Shown here: in pieces, positions 22,430 to 31,559 of the stretch
How positions within the stretch are numbered: the first letter of the stretch is position 1
How the letters are laid out: each line of letters opens with the position of its first letter
Origin: Desulfomonilaceae bacterium
GTDB taxonomy: Bacteria; Desulfobacterota; Desulfomonilia; Desulfomonilales; Desulfomonilaceae
Direction: 5' to 3'
NCBI GenBank assembly: GCA_031082285.1
Contig: JAVHLK010000050.1
Location: 1-36,151, forward strand
Length of the DNA stretch: 36,151 nucleotides
Notes under the pieces: generated by a model
The model's input: only the letters and a program-made list of their open reading frames with translations
What the model was told of the DNA's origin: nothing
The model's database searches: none
Program-made: the position numbers and the translations under genes

Positions 22430-23812
22430 ATGAACAAGGAGCGCGTATTAGTAGTCGGCGGCGGAGTTGGAGGCTATCCAGCGGCCCTTCGCGCGGCCCG
22501 ACTGGGTGCGAACGTCACTCTCATCGAAAAGGAAAAGATAGGAGGCGTATGCCTCAACAAGGGATGCATCCCCACGAAAGTCCTTCTTCACTGCGCGTCC
22601 CTGTATGAAGAGTTCAAGCGAGCATCGATCTTCGGCCTCATAACGGACGAGGTGCGGATCGATTACGGCAAGGTGTCGGCTCGCAAGAATGCAATCGTCG
22701 CACGACTTGCTGCGGGCGTGAAGAGTCTATTGAACGCGAAAAACGTATCCATGATTACGGGCACCGCGGTCTTCAGAGACTCGAACCGCTTGGAAATCTT
22801 GGAGACGGGAGAAGTGCTCACCGGGGACAAGATCATCCTGGCCACCGGGTCCGTACCTGCCCAGCTCCCCGTTTCCGGAAACAACGATATTCGCCTCCTG
22901 ACGAGCGACGATCTTCTGACACTGGAAGAGCCGTCCCGCAGCCTGCTGATCGTCGGCGGCGGTTACATCGGCGTCGAACTCGGCCAATTTTTCGGCAGGA
23001 TGGGAGTCGACGTGACCATCGTGGAGATGCTGGACAGGGTCGTCCCGACGGAGGATGCCGAAATCGGCAAGGCTCTGGAAGCTTCCTTGTCGAAGGAGGG
23101 CATAAAGATTCTCACGCGGACGACGGTCAAGAGCATTGAGAAGTCCGGAGGCGACAAGAAAGTGATTCTTGCCGCTCCTGATGGGGTCAAAGAGATCGTG
23201 GTCTCGGAAGTGGCTCAAACGATCGGAAGAAGACCGAACTGTTCGGGCATGAATGTCGAGAGAATCGGCCTGAGAACGGAGATGGGCCGGATACCGGTCA
23301 ACGACAAAATGCAGACAAATGTACCCCACGTCTATGCGGTCGGGGATGTGATCGGCGGAATCATGCTCGCCCACGTGGCAATGGCGGAAGGAGAATGTGC
23401 GGCTCGCAATGCGATGGGAGTACCTAACTCAATGAGCTACCGGGCGGTTCCTCGTTGTGTGTACACATCACCGGAGGTCGCATGCGTAGGATTGACCGAA
23501 CAGGCCGCGGTCGAATCAAGAGGAGCGGTGCAAATCGGCAGGTTTCCGTTGCACGCAGTGGGAAAGGCCGCTTTGGAAGAACAAACGGACGGAATGATCA
23601 AGATCGTTGCCGACAAACGGCATGACGAGGTTCTGGGGGTTCACATTATCGGACCTCATGCTACGGAACTGATCGCCGAAGCCGTGTTGGCCATTGAGAT
23701 GGAAGCGACCGTAGAGGAATTGGCCCACGCAATTCATCCTCATCCCACTGTTTCAGAGGGAATCGGCGAAGCCGCCATGATGCTGGCCGGCGGAGCCGTT
23801 CATCTCCCCTAG
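22430..23812 (+). CDS. lpdA: Dihydrolipoyl dehydrogenase (E3)
   Basis: E3 reoxidises the dihydrolipoyl arm of E2 through FAD and a redox-active disulfide, passing electrons to NAD+. The 460-residue product has the N-terminal FAD motif VLVVGGGVGGYPAALRAARLG, the disulfide GGVCLNKGCIPTK (C41 and C46), the second nucleotide motif LLIVGGGYIGVELGQFFGRMG, VYAVGDVIGG, and the C-terminal HPHPTVSEG that supplies the catalytic His-Glu pair from the other subunit. I start at the ATG at 22430 (AAGGGG six bases before); an alternative GTG at 22415 overlaps the E2 stop. It is the last gene of the operon. The 280-bp gap that follows separates it from livG. Confidence 0.95.
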   Translation: MNKERVLVVGGGVGGYPAALRAARLGANVTLIEKEKIGGVCLNKGCIPTKVLLHCASLYEEFKRASIFGLITDEVRIDYGKVSARKNAIVARLAAGVKSLLNAKNVSMITGTAVFRDSNRLEILETGEVLTGDKIILATGSVPAQLPVSGNNDIRLLTSDDLLTLEEPSRSLLIVGGGYIGVELGQFFGRMGVDVTIVEMLDRVVPTEDAEIGKALEASLSKEGIKILTRTTVKSIEKSGGDKKVILAAPDGVKEIVVSEVAQTIGRRPNCSGMNVERIGLRTEMGRIPVNDKMQTNVPHVYAVGDVIGGIMLAHVAMAEGECAARNAMGVPNSMSYRAVPRCVYTSPEVACVGLTEQAAVESRGAVQIGRFPLHAVGKAALEEQTDGMIKIVADKRHDEVLGVHIIGPHATELIAEAVLAIEMEATVEELAHAIHPHPTVSEGIGEAAMMLAGGAVHLP

Positions 23813-24092
23813 TACGGCTGAGGAAGGCGAGGAGTAGCCCATGACGCGGGAAACCTCGACATACATTTCGTGATCCGCGGTTCCGATCGCCGCATCGCGT
23901 CGCCGGAGTGCAGCACCAATGATCGGATTTAGTGCATGGGGTCATGAAGCAAGTGCTTGAGTGACGGACTATTGTGCCGGCACCGGTTGCATGGCCCGAG
24001 CAGGCATGCACCGGGATGGACCGCAATTGTGCTCGCCGATCGCACGGAACGCGTACGGTTGTCGGCGACGCACGAACATGTGAGGGAACGCT
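23813..24092. other. Gap between lpdA and livG with a hairpin
   Basis: These 280 bp hold no gene. A hairpin is formed by CCGGT-T-GCATG (23983-23993) and CATGCACCGG (24005-24014), with a 10-bp stem and one bulge and without a T-run. It may mark the operon boundary. The livG start follows at 24093 after GAGGGA. Confidence 0.4.
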
Positions 24093-24878
24093 ATGGCAAG
24101 CAGAGAGAACGGTGACGCCTCATTTCTGAACTGTGAACACATCGGTCTGAAGTTCGGAGGAGTTACGGCTCTTTCGGATATCTCCCTTCAGGTGAATCAG
24201 GGCGAGATAGTCAGCATCATAGGACCGAACGGCGCAGGGAAGACGTGCATCATCAACACGATTACGGGCTTCTACAAGCCTTACCGAGGCCAAATCCACT
24301 TCAAGAGCGACGACATCACCGGCCTGCCTCCTCACAAAGTGTGTGCCCGCGGGATTGCCAGAACCTTTCAAAACATCGAACTTTTCACAGGGCTTACCGT
24401 GCTGGACAACTTGCTGGCGGCCAGACACATATACTTGAGAAGCAATTTGCTTGCAAGTGCTCTGTACATCGGCCCGGCTTTGCACGAGGAGATCAAGGAA
24501 AGGGAAGTGGTCGAAGAGATCATCGATTTCCTGGAGATGGAAGCCATAAGGAAGCGGGAAGTCGGAATTCTACCCTACGGACAACGGAAACGAGTCGAGC
24601 TTGGCAGGGCGCTCGCGTTGGAGCCGGAATTAATCCTCTTGGACGAACCGACCGCCGGCATGAACGTGGAGGAGAAGGAGGACATGGTCAGGTTCGTCCT
24701 GGACATTAACGAAGAGAAAGGAACGACCATACTCCTTGTTGAACACGATATGGACATAGTCATGGACATTTCCGACAGGATTATCGTGTTCGATTTCGGG
24801 GTCAAGATTGCCGATGGGCTTCCCGCGGAGATCAAACAGGACGAGAGAGTCATCAAGGCCTACCTGGGCGAAAACTGA
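24093..24878 (+). CDS. livG: ABC transporter ATP-binding protein, branched-chain type (LivG)
   Basis: The 261-residue ATPase powers import by a hydrophobic/branched-chain amino-acid-type permease. It has Walker A GPNGAGKT (residues ~44-51), the TFQNIELFTGLTVLDNL Q-loop region, the signature LPYGQRKRVELGRAL, Walker B LILLDEPTAGM and the H-loop in LVEHDMDIVM. The signature LPYGQ replaces the canonical LSGGQ, as is normal in LivG. The C-terminal segment VFDFGVKIADGLPAEI is of LivG type. It is the first gene of a co-oriented set (livG, acyl-CoA synthetase, livF). Genes of this set in other anaerobic and aromatic-degrading bacteria often pair a CoA ligase with a Liv transporter, suggesting that the imported compound is activated to a CoA ester; this is context inference. 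Confidence 0.94.
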   Translation: MASRENGDASFLNCEHIGLKFGGVTALSDISLQVNQGEIVSIIGPNGAGKTCIINTITGFYKPYRGQIHFKSDDITGLPPHKVCARGIARTFQNIELFTGLTVLDNLLAARHIYLRSNLLASALYIGPALHEEIKEREVVEEIIDFLEMEAIRKREVGILPYGQRKRVELGRALALEPELILLDEPTAGMNVEEKEDMVRFVLDINEEKGTTILLVEHDMDIVMDISDRIIVFDFGVKIADGLPAEIKQDERVIKAYLGEN

Positions 24879-24902
24879 TTCACTTCAGGAGGAGGTGCCG
24901 GC

Positions 24903-26816
24903 TTGTTGCGAGAAGACACTTATCCCAAGCTTCTGATCCGAAACAGCAGGCTTTGGAGCGACGGCGTGGCTCTTCGGCGCAAAGACATGGGAATCTGGCA
25001 GAGTTACACATGGAAAGATTGCCATGAGATCGCAAGAGATCTGTGCCTGGGGCTGGTGGATTTGGGATTGAAACCTGGAGACAAGGTTGCCGTCATTGGA
25101 GACGACGAGCCGGAAGGCTACCTGGCCGAGGCGGCCATCCAGGCGGCAGGAGGCATTGTGGTTGCCCTCTGGAGCGATTCCATCCCGTCCGAGGTCGCCT
25201 ATATCATCCAACATTCGGACTCCAAGTTTGTATTGGCCGAAGATCAGGAGCAAGTGGATAAGATACTGGAAATCAAGAATGATATTCCCGCGGTGCAGAG
25301 GCTCATATACTGGGATCCCAAGGGAATGAGAAAGTATCGGGACCCTCTCCTGCTCAGCTACAAGGATCTCCGGGCACTTGGGGCGAAGCGTGCACGCGCC
25401 CATGCGGAATTGTTTGAAGAACTGGTCTCCGCAACAAAGGGGACGGACATCGCTCAAATATCATATACTTCCGGAACAACCAGCCTGCCCAAGGGGGCCA
25501 TGATCACCCACAATGCGATCATCGCGTCGGCCAAACGGATGCAGGAGGCGGCCCCGCTCGAGCGAGGCGATGACGTCATCACGACGCTGGCATCCGCCTC
25601 CGTGTTTCATTCGTGGTTTGCAGGGTACAACTACATCACCGGAGTAACCATCAACTTCCCTGAAGAACCGGAAACTTTGGTGCAGGATTACCGGGAAATA
25701 TCTCCGCGGTTCATACTTATCACCCCGCGTCAGTGGGAGAGCGTTTCATCCATGACCCAAGTACGGGTGAACGACGCCGGGTTGCTTAAACGTTCGTGTT
25801 ACAACTTCTTCCTCCCCGTAGGCTACGAAATGGTGGATGCGCGGAGATCGAAGGCGGATCCCGGCCCGGCGAGAAGATTGCTCTACAAGCTTGGAAATCT
25901 ACTCGTATTCGCACCGCTCAGAGACAAACTGGGATTCAGAAAAACCAAGTACCCCTTTACGGGGAGCGCGTTTCTCAGTCCGGATTTTTTCAGATTCTTC
26001 CAGGCGTTGGGCATCAGCCTCTCACAAGTCTATGGGAGCACCGAATCCGGTGTCGTGAGTATGCACACGCAAGACGACATCGATAACGACAGCGTCGGAA
26101 AAATATGCGGCGGGGTGGAAATCAAGATTTCCGACACACAGGAAATCCTCGTGCGCGGCGAAAGCATCTTCTCAGGGTATTACAAGGATCCCGACAAAAC
26201 CGAGCAAGCCATACGGGACGGTTGGTTCCATACGGGCGACTCCGGTCACATCAACGAAAGGAATCACCTCTTCTACCTCGACCGAATCGATAACCTTGAC
26301 GAACTCAGCGACGGGCACCGGTATGCGCCGGCATACATTGAGGGAAAGCTGAAGTTCAGCAGGTTCATTCAGGACGTAATGGTCATCGGAGGCAAGACGA
26401 GAGAATACCTCTCGGTCATCATCAACATAGACTTTGAAAGCATCGGGAAATGGGCGGAAGCCCATCAGGTCCCATATACGACGTTTGTTGACCTTTCTCA
26501 GAAGAAGGCTGTGAGCGACCTCGTGAGACAGGATCTGGTGAGAGTGAACAAGACGCTTCCGGAGCCGTCGAGGGTGATCAAGTTCGTTCTCCTTCATAAG
26601 GAGTTCGATGCCGACGAAGGCGAACTTACCAGAACGAGAAAATTGAGGAGGTCGTTCCTGCAGAAGCGTTACGAAGACCTGATCGAAGCCGTGTACGGCA
26701 ACAAGAGTGAAGTGCCGGTCGTTACGGAGGTGAAGTACCGGGACGGCAGGACGGGAATGGTGGAAACGAGCCTCAAAATACGAACCGTATACCAAGACGA
26801 GATTACGCAACGTTGA
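24903..26816 (+). CDS. Long-chain-type AMP-forming acyl-CoA synthetase in a Liv transporter operon
   Basis: The 637-residue product activates a carboxylic acid with ATP and CoA. It has the AMP-binding P-loop SYTSGTTSLPKGAMITH (around residues 187-203), GSTESGVVSMHTQDD and the hinge-side GDSGHINERNHLFYLDRI, with VIGGKTREYLSVII near the C-terminal lid. The size and the LVFAPLRDKLGF segment resemble FadD15-like long-chain synthetases of mycobacteria and Desulfobacterota rather than short-chain Acs. The start is the TTG at 24903, with an unusually strong SD (AGGAGGAGGTG) five to six bases upstream; a second TTG follows directly. It lies between livG and livF, in the same direction and 24 bp after livG, so it belongs to the transporter operon. 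The true substrate is unknown (fatty, branched or aromatic acid). Confidence 0.9.
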   Translation: MLREDTYPKLLIRNSRLWSDGVALRRKDMGIWQSYTWKDCHEIARDLCLGLVDLGLKPGDKVAVIGDDEPEGYLAEAAIQAAGGIVVALWSDSIPSEVAYIIQHSDSKFVLAEDQEQVDKILEIKNDIPAVQRLIYWDPKGMRKYRDPLLLSYKDLRALGAKRARAHAELFEELVSATKGTDIAQISYTSGTTSLPKGAMITHNAIIASAKRMQEAAPLERGDDVITTLASASVFHSWFAGYNYITGVTINFPEEPETLVQDYREISPRFILITPRQWESVSSMTQVRVNDAGLLKRSCYNFFLPVGYEMVDARRSKADPGPARRLLYKLGNLLVFAPLRDKLGFRKTKYPFTGSAFLSPDFFRFFQALGISLSQVYGSTESGVVSMHTQDDIDNDSVGKICGGVEIKISDTQEILVRGESIFSGYYKDPDKTEQAIRDGWFHTGDSGHINERNHLFYLDRIDNLDELSDGHRYAPAYIEGKLKFSRFIQDVMVIGGKTREYLSVIINIDFESIGKWAEAHQVPYTTFVDLSQKKAVSDLVRQDLVRVNKTLPEPSRVIKFVLLHKEFDADEGELTRTRKLRRSFLQKRYEDLIEAVYGNKSEVPVVTEVKYRDGRTGMVETSLKIRTVYQDEITQR

Positions 26817-26909
26817 GGCGCATGTGTTGCGGGTAACGAGGAAAGGGCGGCGTATTCCTCGGACCGATGACCGTTTCCATTGTGCGGGCTGAAAGCTCGG
26901 GAGGCGAAT

Positions 26910-27698
26910 ATGCTGAAGTTGAGCAACGTTGAAGTCAAGTATGCCGGGGTCATCTTGGTATTGCGGGGAGTCTCCCTTGAGATACGCGGCGGAAAGATCG
27001 TGGCCCTTCTGGGAAGCAACGGAGCCGGAAAGACGACGACACTCAAATCCATATCGGGTCTTCTTCACACCGAACTCGGGGAGGTAACTGCCGGAACGAT
27101 TGAATATGACGGTCAACGAATAGACAAGCTGGGTCCGGAGGAAGTCGCGAAAAAAGGCATAATTCAGGTAATGGAAGGTCGCCAGGTGCTCGAGCACCTC
27201 ACTGTTGAGGAGAATCTGCGCCTGGGCGGCTATATCCGGAAAAAGAAGAGCCTTAAACAGGACCTGGATATGGTCTACGGCTACTTTCCCAAGCTCACCC
27301 GTTTGCGCAATTCCACCAGCGGCTACTTGTCCGGTGGAGAGCAGCAGATGTTGGCCATGGGCAGGGCCATGATGGCGCACCCCAAAATCATGTTGCTTGA
27401 CGAACCGTCCATGGGACTGGCCCCACTGGTAGTGGAGGAGATCTACGCCATTATTGAGCGGTTCAACGCCGAGGAGGCTACCGGGATACTTGTCGTGGAG
27501 CAGAATGCGCGGGCCGCGCTGGCCGTCAGCGAGTTTGCCTACGTCATGGAAAACGGACGGGTGGTCTTGGACGGCTCATCCGCCAAACTGGCCGAAAATG
27601 AAGACATCAAGGAGTTCTATTTGGGGCTGAGCAAGTTCGGGGAGAAGAGGAGTTACCGTGACGTGAAACACTACAAGAGACGAAAGAGATGGTTATAG
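26910..27698 (+). CDS. livF: ABC transporter ATP-binding protein, branched-chain type (LivF)
   Basis: The second ATPase of the importer: Walker A GSNGAGKT, signature LSGGEQQMLAMGRAM, Walker B IMLLDEPSMGLAP and a conserved His in place of Glu-rich variation (LVVEQNARAAL) follow the LivF pattern. I start at the ATG at 26910 with GGGAGG six bases before; an ORF start at 26880 has no such support. The product is 262 residues, including a basic tail (YKRRKRWL) that is longer than usual for LivF. It lies 93 bp after the synthetase. An intrinsic terminator follows, so expression of the membrane components downstream may depend on readthrough or on a separate promoter. Confidence 0.94.
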   Translation: MLKLSNVEVKYAGVILVLRGVSLEIRGGKIVALLGSNGAGKTTTLKSISGLLHTELGEVTAGTIEYDGQRIDKLGPEEVAKKGIIQVMEGRQVLEHLTVEENLRLGGYIRKKKSLKQDLDMVYGYFPKLTRLRNSTSGYLSGGEQQMLAMGRAMMAHPKIMLLDEPSMGLAPLVVEEIYAIIERFNAEEATGILVVEQNARAALAVSEFAYVMENGRVVLDGSSAKLAENEDIKEFYLGLSKFGEKRSYRDVKHYKRRKRWL

Positions 27699-27705
27699 GT
27701 TCAGA

Positions 27706-27745
27706 CCGCGCCCGCGGGTGTGGAGTGTCCGCGGGAGCGGGTTTT
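27706..27745 (+). terminator. Intrinsic terminator between livF and livH
   Basis: CCGC-G-CCCGCGG (27706-27717) and CCGCGGG-A-GCGG (27729-27740) form a strong stem of 11 pairs with one mismatch and an 11-nt loop, followed directly by GTTTTGT. It lies 8 bp after the livF stop, ahead of livH. It splits a cluster that would otherwise appear to be one transcript. Confidence 0.8.
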
Positions 27746-27789
27746 GTCGTCGGCAAGTCTTCAACCCACATTATCGGACGAGGAAAGAA

Positions 27790-28662
27790 ATGGAGTTCCT
27801 GGGAAAGATAGTCATAGCAGGGCTCATGAACGGGTCCATTTACGGCTTGGTGGCCATTGGGTTTGTCCTGGTGTACAAATCTTCATCGGTACTCAATTTT
27901 TCCCAGGGATACATGCTGCTCCTGGGAGCATACATTTTCTGGTTCTTCAAGGCATCGCTCAAACTCGATCTCCTGCCGAGCCTCCTGTTGGCCCTTCCCT
28001 CGGGATTTCTCATGGGTATTGCCATAGAACGCATTACGTTGCGTCCTTTGATCGGGCAACCGTTGATCTCCATGATTACCGTGACGATCTTCCTTTCTCT
28101 TGTCTTGGAAGGATTGGTGTCGTTGATCTGGGGAACCTATCCCTTGGAGCAGATCACCGTCTTCGGCAGGGGCTCGGGGACGGTGGGAAGCATCGTGTTA
28201 ACCACTGAAAACGTGTGCGCGTTCGGGGTTGCTTTCGGAGCCATGGTGGTGCTCATCCTGTTCTTCCGCTACACCAATCTGGGGCTTGCCATGAGAGGCG
28301 TGGCCGAGGGTCACCAGATTGTGCAAAGCATGGGAATAGGGGTCAGGAGGATCTTCAGCATATCCTGGGGAATTGCGGGAGTCGCGGCCACGATAGGAGG
28401 AATCCTCATGGGAACCACCCTCGGATTTCAACTGGGCCTGAGCCACATCGGTTTGCTCGCCATACCCGCGGCATTCATCGGGGGGCTCGAATCGCCGGAG
28501 GGCGCTATTCTGGGCGGGCTGCTCATTGGTCTCATCGAGAGCGTCGTATCCGGGTACCTGGGCAATGCGGCGGGGGTGCCGGCAACGTTTGTGGTGTTGA
28601 TCCTGGTCATGCTGATCAGACCGTACGGGTTTTTTGGTCTAGAAAGGATTGAAAGGGTTTAA
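27790..28662 (+). CDS. livH: Branched-chain-type ABC transporter permease (LivH)
   Basis: The 290-residue product is one of two inner-membrane permeases. It has about eight hydrophobic spans and the LivH family signature GLMNGSIYGLVAIGFVLVYK followed by LNFSQGYMLLLGAY. The cytoplasmic EAA-like loop for ATPase contact lies near AMRGVAEGHQIVQSMGIG, and the late span near GGLESPEGAILGGLLIGL is typical of LivH. I take the ATG at 27790 with AGGAAAG just upstream, not the earlier ORF start at 27718, which lies in the terminator. The stop is five bases before the livM ATG. The transported substrate cannot be told from the permease sequence. Confidence 0.93.
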   Translation: MEFLGKIVIAGLMNGSIYGLVAIGFVLVYKSSSVLNFSQGYMLLLGAYIFWFFKASLKLDLLPSLLLALPSGFLMGIAIERITLRPLIGQPLISMITVTIFLSLVLEGLVSLIWGTYPLEQITVFGRGSGTVGSIVLTTENVCAFGVAFGAMVVLILFFRYTNLGLAMRGVAEGHQIVQSMGIGVRRIFSISWGIAGVAATIGGILMGTTLGFQLGLSHIGLLAIPAAFIGGLESPEGAILGGLLIGLIESVVSGYLGNAAGVPATFVVLILVMLIRPYGFFGLERIERV

Positions 28663-28666
28663 CAAA

Positions 28667-29737
28667 ATGGCTCACACGACGTACTACCCTCCAAGCGGTA
28701 TCTATGCCGACAGCTTCAAGAAGGACATCCGCATCGTCAAAACAAGGACGCAGCTGATTTTAGCCGTTTCCGCAATGCTCCTTCTCGTTGCCGTACCGTT
28801 GATTCCGGGGCTCAACAGTCCGTACCTCCTCAGACTCCTAATCGGGATAGGGATTACCATCATCATCTGTCTCGGCCTCAACATATTGACCGGATATTGC
28901 GGACAACTCAACATCGGTCAATCCGCATTCGTGATGGTGGGAGCATTCACATCGGGATTGCTCAATCACAGCTTTGGTTGGTCCTTCTGGGCGTGCGTGA
29001 TTCCCGCGGGAATGGTTGCCGCCGCGGTCGGCGTTGTCTTCGGCATTCCCTCGGTACGATTGAAAGGATTATACCTGGCCTTGACCACACTGGGCGCTCA
29101 GATAATTCTAACATGGGTCGCTCTGTTTCACATCCCGTTGACATCCGCGGGTTTTACCGTTGAGCCGGTCAAGATTGGAAGCTTCTATTTCGATACCCCG
29201 GAACGATTCTATTACATCGCGTTGGTTTTCACGGCCGTAATGGCCTTCGCGGCCAAGAATCTCATGAGGACCAGGTGGGGAAGAGCCTTCATTGCGGTGA
29301 GAGACAACGACAGGGCTGCCGAGGCGATGGGTATCGACATCTTTCGTTACAAGCTCATCGCGTTTGCTATTTGCACCTTCTATGCCGGAGTAGCAGGCTC
29401 GCTCTTGGTCCACTACATGATGTGGGCGCAATTGGAATCATTCACCCTGAACGATTCCATCTGGTATGTGGTCATGATCATTGTCGGAGGACTTGGAAGC
29501 ATCGAAGGAACGATTTTCGGCGTCATCTTCATAACGGCGTTGAAGGAATTGATTTTCGTCATTGGCCCAATGCTGGAGGGCACCCTGGCTTTTCTTCCCA
29601 TCGGGGCCGGCAGCGGCTTGCTTCTGGTGATCATAGGCGGCGTCGCGATATTCTTTCTGATCTTCGAGCCCCGAGGTTTGGCGCACAGGTGGAACCTTAT
29701 AAAGGCCTATTATAGACTCTGGCCGTTCGGTTACTAA
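28667..29737 (+). CDS. livM: Branched-chain-type ABC transporter permease (LivM)
   Basis: The 356-residue product is the second permease subunit. It begins with a hydrophilic ~30-residue N-terminus, then spans such as LILAVSAMLLLVAVPLIPGL, and has the LivM-type motifs LNILTGYCGQLNIGQSAFVMVGAF and FIAVRDNDRAAEAMGIDIFRYK, the loop that meets the ATPase. The late GGLGSIEGTIFGVIFI segment corresponds to the conserved GGxGSxxG stretch. The ATG at 28667 is preferred over a TTG at 28649 because AAAGGG lies nine bases upstream. It is translated close after livH. A 240-bp gap to livK contains no terminator or gene that I can see. Confidence 0.93.
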   Translation: MAHTTYYPPSGIYADSFKKDIRIVKTRTQLILAVSAMLLLVAVPLIPGLNSPYLLRLLIGIGITIIICLGLNILTGYCGQLNIGQSAFVMVGAFTSGLLNHSFGWSFWACVIPAGMVAAAVGVVFGIPSVRLKGLYLALTTLGAQIILTWVALFHIPLTSAGFTVEPVKIGSFYFDTPERFYYIALVFTAVMAFAAKNLMRTRWGRAFIAVRDNDRAAEAMGIDIFRYKLIAFAICTFYAGVAGSLLVHYMMWAQLESFTLNDSIWYVVMIIVGGLGSIEGTIFGVIFITALKELIFVIGPMLEGTLAFLPIGAGSGLLLVIIGGVAIFFLIFEPRGLAHRWNLIKAYYRLWPFGY

Positions 29738-29977
29738 AAGGAGAAGGGAGGTGAGAGATTCCGTAACGAGCCCTTGAGACGGAAAGCAGGATCCGGGTTC
29801 GTCGAGTAGACCGTCGAGGATTATGACCGATCGGCGACCCAATGGATCAAGGCCTGCGTCTCGGCACCGCATCAGGACAACACCGTCGGAGCAACACTGT
29901 CGATGTGTGTAAGTCGGGTGATAAACCAAAGGGCATGCACTTGCCCGACAAGCAGAAAGACCATGAGGAGGCGTTCT

Positions 29978-31228
29978 ATGAGGACGAAAACATTTGCAGC
30001 GGTCCTTTTCTTGATGGTAACCGCAGTGATGATGTCGCCGACTTCCATTAGTTGGGCCAAGGGCTCTGTCGGAGAAGTCCTGGTAGGCAATGTGAGCGCC
30101 ATGACCGGGCCTACCAGCGGAACCCACATGATGTGTCAGTCCGGCTCAAAGGATTATCTGTACTATCTCAACGAGAAGCAAGGGGGCATCAAAGGCGAGA
30201 AGGGACAAGTGAAGGTGAAGTATGTCAGCTACGATTCCCAATACGTGGCCACCAAGGCAAAGGACGGTTTTGCCAGACTGCGCGGGCAAGGCATCATTGT
30301 CCTTACTCACTGTGCCTCAGGCCATTCCGACGCCCTGCAGGTAGACTATGAGCGTGCAAAGATTCCGCTGGTGACGGGTTCCCACGGCATAGCCAGCGTA
30401 TGGTCGGACTGGGCATACGGCAATTATCATTCGGGCGTAGCAAACATGATTCGCACGTGGATAGTGTGGTGCAAAGAAAACTGGGAGAAGGAAGGAAAAC
30501 CGGGGGGACAATTGGTACTCGGTTGCGTCGCGACTGACGAGCCGTTTGTTCCATTGGCTCTTTGGGACATAGATTCCTTCGTCAAGGAGCAAGGGATCAA
30601 GCTTGTCAAGGAGACGATCCCAAAAGGCACAACCGACGCGAGTCCGCAATTGCTGCGCCTCAAGGAAGCAGGATCAAAGGCGATATTCGTTCAGTCGTCG
30701 GCTCCTGGAGCGGTCGTTATTCTCAATTCCGCGAAGGCCATGAACCTTGGTATTCCCATGACTCAGTGCGCCGCCGCGACGCTGGGTGACGTCATCGCGC
30801 TGGGCGGTCCTGAATTGGCCGAAGGTTACCAGGGGGAGTACTTCTTTGAGCCCATGTCGAAAAATCCTAAGTACGAGGATTCCCAGGGAATGAAGCTGGT
30901 GAAGGAACTGTGGGCCAAGAATCATCCCGGAGAGAAGCCGAACGATATGTACGTGAACGGCATCATGTCGGGCATGGTCATTGCCGAGGGCATTCGCCTC
31001 GCCTTGAACGAGGTTCCCCCGGCGGAACTGACCGGAGAAACTCTCAAGAAGTACGGGCTGGATCGGATTAAGAACTTTGACTGCATGGGGTTAAGCAAAC
31101 CTATTACCTATGTCGAAGACGACCATATAGGACCCAAGCACCTGAGGTACTGGGTTGTTCGGAAGGGTGTTCTGGAGCCGGTGAGCGATTGGATTCCGAC
31201 CACGGACTTTCGTATACCCAAGAAATGA
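29978..31228 (+). CDS. livK: Periplasmic substrate-binding protein of the ABC importer (LivK type)
   Basis: The exported 417-residue protein captures the substrate outside the inner membrane and delivers it to LivHM. The N-terminus is a Sec signal peptide: basic RTK, a hydrophobic core AAVLFLMVTAVMM, and a likely cut after SISWA. The mature part has VGNVSAMTGPTSGT, the FARLRGQGIIVLTHCASGHS stretch and DASPQLLRLKEAGSKAIFVQ, typical of the type I periplasmic binding fold in the Leu/Ile/Val-binding group. I start at the ATG at 29978, with GAGGAGG seven bases before it. The family includes sensors of amino acids, aromatic acids and short acids, so the ligand is not known. Several cysteines (for example in THCASG, MMCQSG and TQCAA) are unusual for this family. 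Confidence 0.93.
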   Translation: MRTKTFAAVLFLMVTAVMMSPTSISWAKGSVGEVLVGNVSAMTGPTSGTHMMCQSGSKDYLYYLNEKQGGIKGEKGQVKVKYVSYDSQYVATKAKDGFARLRGQGIIVLTHCASGHSDALQVDYERAKIPLVTGSHGIASVWSDWAYGNYHSGVANMIRTWIVWCKENWEKEGKPGGQLVLGCVATDEPFVPLALWDIDSFVKEQGIKLVKETIPKGTTDASPQLLRLKEAGSKAIFVQSSAPGAVVILNSAKAMNLGIPMTQCAAATLGDVIALGGPELAEGYQGEYFFEPMSKNPKYEDSQGMKLVKELWAKNHPGEKPNDMYVNGIMSGMVIAEGIRLALNEVPPAELTGETLKKYGLDRIKNFDCMGLSKPITYVEDDHIGPKHLRYWVVRKGVLEPVSDWIPTTDFRIPKK

Positions 31229-31559
31229 AAGGGCGGATCCGATCTTGCGGCACGGAAGTTTCACAGATCGACGCGAGAAATCCCCGCGTGCCGCGACCGG
31301 CAGACGGTTTCCATGAGGCCGCAGCCGCCGACGTGTGAAAGGGAATGAGTGATCGGGAGAAGAATCGGTCGATCCGCTGTCGACGAACATTCCGGCCGTC
31401 GACTTGAAGACCGGGGAAGAGTCCTCACGGATCGGCCAATTCGTCCCGGCCGCCCCTTCCCGGAACCGAGGTACGGGATCGGGAACGTAACGGGGACAGT
31501 CTGAGTTTCGGATGAAACACGAGCGCGTCCGGAGCGACCGCGGAATTGGAGGAGAAGTG
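31229..31559. other. Gap between livK and the ferredoxin gene
   Basis: These 331 bp hold no clear gene. A long-loop inverted repeat, GCGGCACG (31247-31254) with CGTGCCGC (31287-31294), is the only structure seen and is weak. No T-run follows it. No good consensus promoter was identified for the next gene. Confidence 0.4.
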
